Positions 1 to 4,165 of a DNA stretch of 5,740 nt are shown in pieces; positions within the stretch are counted from its first letter, which is position 1; each line of letters starts with the position of its first letter. Both the position numbers and the translations under genes were made by a program. The stretch covers positions 1 to 5,740 of the forward strand of contig CANHGC010000121.1 of assembly GCA_947460045.1 (NCBI GenBank), given 5' to 3'. Under the pieces are notes generated by a model. That model saw only the letters and a program-made list of their open reading frames with translations, ran no database searches and had not been told where the DNA came from. The DNA comes from Bacteroidota bacterium. GTDB lineage: Bacteria > Bacteroidota > Bacteroidia > NS11-12g > UBA955.

Positions 1-10
1 TCTCCATTGT
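1..10 (-). rRNA. rrs: 16S rRNA, extreme 5' end (continues off the left edge)
   Basis: Read on the minus strand, the window ends in ACATTTTACAATGGAGA. This is the sequence that in Bacteroidota runs straight into GTTTGATCCTGGCTCAG, the universal 27F site of 16S rRNA. Aligned to E. coli 16S (AAATTGAAGA...), about ten bases of the mature RNA fall inside the window. The rRNA body is outside, so this rests on a short match. It is strongly supported by the promoters, leader and boxA-like motif immediately upstream. The exact processed 5' end is inferred. Confidence 0.75.
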
Positions 11-80
11 AAAATGTTTGTTTGATCCGGCATCCCAAAGTATTCAAATTTTTGGGTGGCTTGTTATTCCTTACTCTGTA

Positions 81-93
81 TCTTTCAAAGAAC
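81..93 (-). promoter_or_regulatory. boxA-like rRNA antitermination motif
   Basis: The minus strand reads GTTCTTTGAAAGA. This resembles the GTTCTTTGACA motif seen in Bacteroidota 16S leaders and the E. coli rrn boxA (TGCTCTTTAACAA). In E. coli the transcribed boxA binds NusB-NusE and makes RNA polymerase resistant to Rho. Its position, between P2 and the 16S start, is what such an element requires. The match is seen in the sequence; the antitermination role is inferred from other bacteria. Confidence 0.55.
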
Positions 94-103
94 TTTATAA
101 ACT

Positions 104-119
104 CAGATCCTAAGATCCG
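104..119 (-). other. Small hairpin in the 16S leader
   Basis: The leader RNA reads CGGAUCUUAGGAUCUG. It can fold into a six-pair stem (C-G, G-U, then GAUC with GAUC) closed by a UUAG tetraloop. It lies about 10 nt upstream of the boxA-like motif. There is no U-tract after it, so it is not a terminator. It may be a leader-folding or processing element, or chance. Confidence 0.3.
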
Positions 120-161
120 TTTATTGCTTGTTTCCCTTAGTGTTCCTTCCGAAACGGGGTG

Positions 162-192
162 CAAAAATACAACTTCTTTTTGTTATTGTCAA
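162..192 (-). promoter_or_regulatory. rrn promoter P2 (Bacteroidota TTG-20-TATTTTTG)
   Basis: On the minus strand there is a -33 TTG (192-190), exactly 20 bp, then TATTTTTG (169-162). This matches the Bacteroidota consensus of TTTG, 19-21 bp and TAnnTTTG. The next bases are CACCCCGTTTCGG, so transcription should start near 155-160. The DNA just upstream of -33 is very A/T-rich, like an UP element. It is the promoter proximal to 16S, about 150 nt from the mature end. Confidence 0.8.
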
Positions 193-227
193 GTAAAATG
201 TGAAATAAATTTTATTTCTTTTTTACT
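192..227 (-). repeat. AT-rich two-arm inverted repeat abutting P2
   Basis: Two nested dyads share one centre. The inner arms are GAAATAA (202-208) and TTATTTC (212-218). The outer arms are AGTAAAA (192-198) and TTTTACT (221-227). Together they give about 14 possible pairs with a 3/2-nt internal mismatch and a 3-nt loop. The dyad overlaps the first base of the P2 -33 element. As RNA it could form an A-U hairpin in transcripts arriving from P1. As DNA it could act as an UP-like or regulator-binding site. There is no downstream U-tract, so a classical terminator is not supported. Confidence 0.45.
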
Positions 228-370
228 CAACGACTACAACCTTCCGTTGTCTCTACTCCCAGTAACTTCATGAACGCTATCCAATCCAAAACCACTCCCA
301 ATCTCAACAACCTCCGCACTCTCGTTTGTTTGTTGTTGTTTTTACTTGTGGTCTCTATCAGAACGGGATG
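228..370 (-). other. Spacer between tandem rrn promoters P1 and P2
   Basis: This would be the transcribed leader of P1 before P2 is reached. Just downstream of P1 the RNA is rich in AAC/AAA repeats (about 310-350), similar in composition to the equivalent stretch after P2. I find no tRNA cloverleaf and no credible gene. A 14-codon minus-strand frame (271-227) has an ATG and a stop but no convincing ribosome site. The forward frame at 270-464 is a shadow. Confidence 0.5.
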
Positions 371-400
371 CAAAAGTACTACTATTTCCCGCAATTTCAA
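371..400 (-). promoter_or_regulatory. rrn promoter P1 (Bacteroidota TTG-19-TACTTTTG)
   Basis: On the minus strand there is a -33 TTG (400-398), 19 bp, then TACTTTTG (378-371), followed by CATCCCGTTCTG. The -7 element and initiation region match P2 closely (16 of 20 bases over 360-379 against 151-170). A run of eight T on the minus strand (418-411) lies just upstream of -33, like the A/T tracts that stimulate strong promoters. It lies about 70 bp after the queA stop and points at 16S. It is best read as the distal tandem promoter of the rRNA operon. Confidence 0.75.
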
Positions 401-445
401 GTACTATCCGAAAAAAAACCAAAGAGAATCACCAACAACTAGCAA

Positions 446-465
446 TTCAATCAATTACGATTGAA
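446..465 (-). terminator. Weak hairpin after queA, possible inefficient terminator
   Basis: A perfect 7-bp inverted repeat (TTCAATC / GATTGAA, 6-nt loop) lies 6 bp beyond the queA stop codon. It is A/T-rich and no T-run follows it on the minus strand; the next T-run (418-411) is about 27 bp further on. It may mark the 3' end of the housekeeping transcript, but it would be a poor intrinsic terminator. Confidence 0.3.
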
Positions 466-471
466 AATAAA

Positions 472-1770
472 TCAACGCCACAACAACGAACCATCCCCGT
501 AACTCAAAAAACGGTACCCTTTCCCCATCGCATGCTCATAAATATCCCTCCATCTACCTCCGCAAAACGCAGAAACCAACATCAACAACGTGGATTTGGG
601 CTGATGAAAGTTCGTAATCAACCCATCAACTACCCGAAATTCAAACCCCTCTACTATAAATATCTGTGTTTCGCCCCGCAATACACCACCCAAATCACTC
701 ACCTCCTTGCGCAAAACCCGCATCGCCTCTACCATTTCAATCCTCTCACCCCCAAACATGGTTAAACTGTGATCATACCCATCCGTGCTGTTCACCTTAC
801 CCTCCCAACAACCTTGCTTCATCCTACACCCCATAAAATACAAACTTTCTAGCAGCCTCATCACGGTAGTCCCGATACTTACTACCCGCTTCCCCGATTC
901 CATCGCCACGATCAAAGCATCCAACATCCCCAACGTAACTTCAAATCGCTCCGAATGCATATCGTGGTCACTGGCCAATTCACTCGTCATTGGCTTAAAC
1001 GTACCCGCCCCCACGTGCAATGTCAAATACCCAAAACCCACGCCTTTCAACAACAATTCATCCTTCAATCGATCTGTAAAATGCAACGACGCCGTAGGCG
1101 CCGCAACTGCACCCGCATTCTGAGCAAAGATGGCTTGATATCGATCCTTATCATCCACCGTCAATTCACGCTCTATATAAGGTGGCAATGGCACCTTCCC
1201 GAAATGTTCAATCGCATCCACAAACCCGTCAAAACCCTCCGGCAAATTCAACCTCACCTGATTCTTCTCTCGGTCATGCCATTCAATCTTCAACAAACCA
1301 ACCATCTCATCGCCCAGCGCCCCGTTCTCCACGTCCATTTCACCCACTGCCAAACAAGCACCCTCTTTGAACTTCCTTCGATTCCCAACCATCGCCTCCC
1401 ACAAACTCCACTCCGGATTCAAGGGATTCAGCAAAAACACCTCAACCGCCTGTCCACCGCCAACCACTTTGCCATGCAATCGGGCCGGAATCACCTTGGT
1501 ATCGTTGGCCACCAAAAAATCACCGTCGTCCAAAACATCCAACAACCCCGAAAACTCCAAATCCAATATACCTTTCTTCTGTCCGATTTCACCCACTACA
1601 TCAACTTCTTCTTCACCCCTATCCGCCATATGAGACTCACATTCATTTCCGTAAACCAACAATTTCGAAGCATCTCTCGGCTCTACCGCTTCAAAGGCGA
1701 TGCGCGACGTTGGCAAATCATAATCAAAATCGGCCACTTTCAAGGCCGGCACTTTTGGCAAATCACTCAT
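472..1770 (-). CDS. queA: S-adenosylmethionine:tRNA ribosyltransferase-isomerase QueA
   Basis: QueA transfers and isomerises the ribosyl group of S-adenosylmethionine onto 7-aminomethyl-7-deazaguanine at tRNA position 34, making epoxyqueuosine, the penultimate step of queuosine synthesis in the cytoplasm. Family motifs run the full length: DFDYDLP and EPRDASKLLVY near the N-terminus, NDTKVIPARL (about 89-98), AAPTASLHFT (about 223-232), TLHVGAGTFKP (about 250-260), DGLITNFHQPKSTLLMLVSAF (about 382-402) and the C-terminal YRFLSYGDGSLL. The protein is 432 aa, longer than the roughly 350 aa of E. coli. The extra length includes an acidic segment at about residues 43-71 between the first strand and GDFLVANDT. 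I start at ATG 1770, which overlaps the rdgB stop as TGATG and has AAGGGAG 9 nt upstream. A GTG one codon earlier (1773) is possible. It is the last gene before the rRNA promoters. Confidence 0.95.
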   Translation of the reverse strand: MSDLPKVPALKVADFDYDLPTSRIAFEAVEPRDASKLLVYGNECESHMADRGEEEVDVVGEIGQKKGILDLEFSGLLDVLDDGDFLVANDTKVIPARLHGKVVGGGQAVEVFLLNPLNPEWSLWEAMVGNRRKFKEGACLAVGEMDVENGALGDEMVGLLKIEWHDREKNQVRLNLPEGFDGFVDAIEHFGKVPLPPYIERELTVDDKDRYQAIFAQNAGAVAAPTASLHFTDRLKDELLLKGVGFGYLTLHVGAGTFKPMTSELASDHDMHSERFEVTLGMLDALIVAMESGKRVVSIGTTVMRLLESLYFMGCRMKQGCWEGKVNSTDGYDHSLTMFGGERIEMVEAMRVLRKEVSDLGGVLRGETQIFIVEGFEFRVVDGLITNFHQPKSTLLMLVSAFCGGRWRDIYEHAMGKGYRFLSYGDGSLLWR

Positions 1771-2414
1771 CACCCAACACTCCCTTCGCTAAACGTTAAC
1801 GATAAAAATTGTATCAACTCGGCAAAAGCCTTTCCGCGATGACTCAATGCATTCTTTTGTTCGGCCGACATTTCAGCAAACGTTTGCTCATACCCCTCGG
1901 GCCGAAACAATGGATCGTAACCAAAACCGTCTACCCCATTCATTTCTGTCAAAATTTCACCCGCAACAACGCCTTCAAAAAACAGCGGCTCATACAATTC
2001 AGAGCCACCGCCCAACATTTTCGGCAAACCAACCACGCACAACACAGTTTTAAACTGCGCACATCGATCCTGCACACCTTGCATTTCAGTCAGTAATTTA
2101 TCATTGTTGGTTCGATGATTCACAGGCTCTCCCCCATATCGTGCAGAATAAACCCCAGGCGCACCATTGAGGGCATTCACACACAAACCACTATCGTCCG
2201 CCACACACGGCATCCCCGTTAACTCAAAAATCGCTTGCGCCTTGAGCAGTGCATTGGCTTCAAACGTAGTTCCAGTCTCATCAACATCTATATCAATTCC
2301 CGCCTCTTGCAAGGATATCAAATTCAAATTCGTCCCAACGATGGCTTGGGCTTCAGAAATTTTGTGTGAATTATTGGTTGCAAAAACCCATTTCATCTGA
2401 TTCCCCATGATCAT
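1770..2414 (-). CDS. rdgB: RdgB/HAM1-family XTP/dITP pyrophosphatase
   Basis: This enzyme hydrolyses non-canonical purine triphosphates (XTP, dITP, ITP) to monophosphate and pyrophosphate, keeping deaminated bases out of DNA and RNA. Visible motifs, counted from the first ATG, are the nucleotide-binding FATNNSHK (11-18), the ETGTTFEANALLKA segment (46-59), the metal/catalytic VADDSGL (71-77), GAPGVYSARYGGE (84-96), GFGYDPLF (163-170) and LSHRGKAF (190-197). Length is normal. Three in-frame starts exist: ATG 2414 directly after the scoA TGA, ATG 2408, and ATG 2396 (MKWVFATNN). The last matches the family N-terminus best and has GGGGA 5 nt upstream, so the true protein may be 208 aa. The 3' end overlaps the queA ATG by one base, implying translational coupling. 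Confidence 0.95.
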   Translation of the reverse strand: MIMGNQMKWVFATNNSHKISEAQAIVGTNLNLISLQEAGIDIDVDETGTTFEANALLKAQAIFELTGMPCVADDSGLCVNALNGAPGVYSARYGGEPVNHRTNNDKLLTEMQGVQDRCAQFKTVLCVVGLPKMLGGGSELYEPLFFEGVVAGEILTEMNGVDGFGYDPLFRPEGYEQTFAEMSAEQKNALSHRGKAFAELIQFLSLTFSEGSVG

Positions 2415-3116
2415 TCACTCCCCTTTTTTGCGAACGGTTCTCTGTTCGATGCGTTTTTCGTAGTCTTTTCCTTGTACGATGCGATGCACATACACACCCG
2501 GTACATGAATATCGTTTGGGGTTAACACACCTGGCTCTACCAATTCTTCTACTTCGGCGATGGTTATCCGCCCCGCCATGGCCATCATTGGATTGAAATT
2601 CCTGGCGGTGTCTTTGAAAATCAAATTGCCATGTGAATCGCCTTTCCAAGCCTTTACGATGGCGAAATCGGCATCAAAAGCGTATTCCATCAGGTAAGTT
2701 TTACCGTTAAACACACGAACTTCCTTTCCATCAGCCACTTCTGTACCAACTCCCGCCGGAGTGTAAAAAGCAGGTATACCCGCACCGGCAGCCCTACATC
2801 TTTCGGCCAATGTCCCTTGAGGTATCAACTCCACTTCCAATTCACCGCTGAGCAATTGGCGTTCAAACTCCGCATTCTCTCCCACGTATGAACTGATCAT
2901 TTTTTTTACTTGTCTTCCTTGTAGCATCAAACCGATACCAAAATCGTCTACCCCCGCATTGTTTGATATACAAGTAAGGTCTTTCACCCCCTTCTTCACC
3001 AAAGCCGAAATTGAATTCTCGGGAATACCGCACAAACCAAATCCCCCCAACATCAAAACCGATCCGTCTACAATGTCGTGAATTGCCTCTTCGGCAGATG
3101 AAAATACTTTTCTCAT
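2415..3116 (-). CDS. scoA: 3-oxoacid (succinyl-CoA:acetoacetate) CoA-transferase subunit A
   Basis: This is the alpha subunit of a two-subunit CoA-transferase that moves CoA from succinyl-CoA to acetoacetate or a related 3-oxoacid, activating ketone bodies for breakdown. The family I signature [10 protein letters not shown] is at residues 24-33. It is followed by [10 protein letters not shown] (51-60), [11 protein letters not shown] (71-81), [16 protein letters not shown] (91-106), [13 protein letters not shown] (113-125), VKAWKGD (154-160), ARNFNP (171-176) and VEELVEPG (189-196). All match ScoA, and 233 aa is full length. The catalytic glutamate is carried by subunit B, usually an adjacent gene, and no scoB is seen here. 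The start ATG 3116 lies 12 bp after the clpS stop with no Shine-Dalgarno sequence. The stop abuts the first rdgB ATG. The exact acyl substrate is inferred from the family. Confidence 0.92.
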   Translation of the reverse strand: MRKVFSSAEEAIHDIVDGSVLMLGGFGLCGIPENSISALVKKGVKDLTCISNNAGVDDFGIGLMLQGRQVKKMISSYVGENAEFERQLLSGELEVELIPQGTLAERCRAAGAGIPAFYTPAGVGTEVADGKEVRVFNGKTYLMEYAFDADFAIVKAWKGDSHGNLIFKDTARNFNPMMAMAGRITIAEVEELVEPGVLTPNDIHVPGVYVHRIVQGKDYEKRIEQRTVRKKGE

Positions 3117-3123
3117 AATATTA

Positions 3124-3156
3124 CAAATTTACTGAACCTCTAACTCTGCCGACAAA
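3124..3156 (-). promoter_or_regulatory. Candidate promoter inside the end of clpS, driving scoA
   Basis: On the minus strand there is TTTG (3156-3153), 21 bp, then TAAATTTG (3131-3124), which fits the Bacteroidota consensus and spacing. The TAA of the -7 element is also the clpS stop codon. The predicted start lies only a few bases before the scoA ATG (3116), so the transcript would be nearly leaderless. The A/T-rich stop region makes a chance match possible. Confidence 0.35.
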
Positions 3157-3419
3157 CCTTTTTCGCACAATGCAGTACAAATGGGTTCCATGTCTTCATA
3201 CGAACCTTTTTTCACCGCATACTTCCCGTTGTTGTGAACAAACCAAGCGCATTGCTCAGCCTGTAATCGCGTATGACCGCAATACTTCACCAAATTGGTT
3301 ATTACCCAATCAAAAGAATTCACTTCGTCGTTATACAATACAATGACCCAACCGCTATCAATGAGCGTTTCTAAATCTTCTTGTGGATTGTATTTGGGCG
3401 ATGGATTTGCGAAAATCAT
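3129..3419 (-). CDS. clpS: ATP-dependent Clp protease adaptor ClpS
   Basis: ClpS binds proteins with N-degron (bulky hydrophobic) N-termini and hands them to the Clp ATPase for degradation by ClpP. The 96-aa protein is a complete small adaptor. It has a disordered N-terminal tail (about 1-20, FANPSPKYNPQED) that in the family enters the ATPase pore, then the core fold starting at WVIVLYNDEVNSFDWVI (24-40). Asn30 and Asp31 correspond to the N-degron pocket residues of E. coli ClpS, and His62 in VHNNGK to its pocket histidine. The RLQAEQCAWFVH helix and the C-terminal EKGLSAELEV are typical of Bacteroidota ClpS. It starts 11 bp after the plsY stop without a clear ribosome site. Its partner ClpA/ClpC is not in the window. 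Confidence 0.93.
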   Translation of the reverse strand: MIFANPSPKYNPQEDLETLIDSGWVIVLYNDEVNSFDWVITNLVKYCGHTRLQAEQCAWFVHNNGKYAVKKGSYEDMEPICTALCEKGLSAELEVQ

Positions 3420-3430
3420 AAAAGGAAAAT

Positions 3431-4102
3431 CTATTTTGACTTTTTTACCAAAATGCGAGATTTGGTCTCCTCGCCGCTCATCAAACGTTTGATGTTTTTG
3501 CGATGGGTAAACACAATCAATACAGCAACTGCGATACTAAACACTTGAATGCTCACATCGTACTGTCCGAAAACGTGAATAAACAGAACGGGAATAGACA
3601 GTCCGGCCATCAAAGACCCCAAGCTCACATATCCAGAAATGATATTTACCACCACAAATACTAGCATTGCCAATCCCGCAACCGCAGGATTCAGTGCAAT
3701 GATCATCCCAAATAAGGTAGCGACACCTTTTCCACCTTGAAATTTTGCAAAAACCGGCAGAAGATGTCCAACCACGGCCAAAGCGCCAAATATGACTGAA
3801 AACATCACATAATCACTTTCATGCAGGCCTTCCCAACCCAATACGTTTACACCCTTCAACCTCGGCCAAAGCCAATTCATCACATCCACCAACCGCACTG
3901 CCATGTAACCCTTCAACACATCCAAAATCAAGACTATGCTGCCTGGCACTTTACCCAACACCCGAAAAACATTGGTTGCTCCTGCATTCCCGCTGCCGTG
4001 TTCACGCACATCAACGCCGTAAAATCTTCGCCCAATCCAAATGGCATTGGGGATTGAACCCAATAAATAGGCCATCAAAGCAAATAAGATCTCTAACATC
4101 AT
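3431..4102 (-). CDS. plsY: Acyl-phosphate:glycerol-3-phosphate acyltransferase PlsY
   Basis: This integral inner-membrane enzyme acylates glycerol-3-phosphate with acyl-phosphate (made by PlsX) to give lysophosphatidate, the first committed step of phospholipid synthesis. All three PlsY motifs are visible: GSIPNA (15-20) leading into GSGNAGATN (36-44), GHLLPVFAKFQGGKGVAT (112-129), and THRKNIKRLMSGEE (199-212). Hydrophobic segments around 3-23, 53-71, 99-117, 130-180 (more than one span) and 186-199 fit the multi-span topology, and the tail is basic. 223 aa is normal. Two consecutive ATGs (4102 and 4099) could start it; I use the first. It is preceded by a 63-bp gap with a -7 promoter element and appears to be the first gene of the plsY-clpS-scoA-rdgB-queA unit. 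Confidence 0.95.
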   Translation of the reverse strand: MMLEILFALMAYLLGSIPNAIWIGRRFYGVDVREHGSGNAGATNVFRVLGKVPGSIVLILDVLKGYMAVRLVDVMNWLWPRLKGVNVLGWEGLHESDYVMFSVIFGALAVVGHLLPVFAKFQGGKGVATLFGMIIALNPAVAGLAMLVFVVVNIISGYVSLGSLMAGLSIPVLFIHVFGQYDVSIQVFSIAVAVLIVFTHRKNIKRLMSGEETKSRILVKKSK

Positions 4103-4110
4103 GGAATTTT

Positions 4111-4128
4111 CAACAAATTATGTTGTTG
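4111..4128 (-). other. Short hairpin in the plsY 5' untranslated region
   Basis: A perfect inverted repeat CAACAA-(6 nt)-TTGTTG ends 8 nt before the plsY ATG. If transcription starts at the predicted site, this fold occupies most of the untranslated leader. The stem is A/U-rich and weak. It may influence translation or be chance. Confidence 0.25.
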
Positions 4129-4137
4129 TTACAATTA

Positions 4138-4145
4138 CAAAGATA
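4138..4145 (-). promoter_or_regulatory. Candidate plsY promoter, -7 element TATCTTTG
   Basis: TATCTTTG on the minus strand is an exact TAnnTTTG match, about 36 bp before the plsY ATG, and would give a leader of roughly 25-30 nt. It lies in the gap after the protease gene, where a new promoter is expected. No TTG lies at the ideal 19-21 bp upstream; the nearest TTTG is only 13 bp away. The -33 part is therefore weak. Confidence 0.5.
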
Positions 4146-4165
4146 CCACAATCAAAAACAAATCG

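Larger units (their letters stand above)
11..160 (-). promoter_or_regulatory. Pre-16S rRNA leader (5' external transcribed spacer)
   Basis: This is the region between promoter P2 and the 16S 5' end, transcribed leftwards. It starts with the GCACCCCGTTT initiation region often found downstream of strong Bacteroidota stable-RNA promoters. It then contains a small hairpin (104-119), a boxA-like motif (81-93) and a possible CCCAAA/TTTGGG stem (34-39 with 51-56) shortly before the mature 16S end. Such leaders are removed during rRNA processing, usually by pairing with sequence 3' of 16S, which lies outside this window. No protein is supported: the 83-codon forward frame at 22-273 is an antisense shadow of this leader. 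Confidence 0.75.

Noticed and set aside
227..271. A 14-codon minus-strand frame between P1 and P2 that could be a leader peptide
   Set aside because: There is no ribosome site, its stop lies at the edge of the dyad, and such a short frame is expected by chance. rRNA transcripts are not normally controlled by leader peptides.
22..464. Two forward reading frames (22-273 and 270-464) with similar motifs ETGCKNTT and RTGCKSTT, resembling paired small lipoprotein-like peptides
   Set aside because: The shared motif is the reverse complement of the two rrn promoter -7/initiation regions (TAnnTTTGCAnCCCGTT). The frames are antisense shadows of non-coding promoter DNA.
346..765. A 139-codon forward frame spanning the rrn P1 region and the end of queA
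   Set aside because: It straddles promoter DNA and the antisense strand of conserved queA codons, and has no family features.
955..1842. A 295-codon forward frame opposite queA
   Set aside because: It is fully antisense to a clear full-length queA. Its His/Gln/Arg-rich composition matches an antisense frame and it shows no recognisable domain.
2371..2649. A 92-codon minus-strand frame overlapping scoA and rdgB
   Set aside because: It is an out-of-frame shadow across two well-supported genes, Arg/His-rich and without any known motif.
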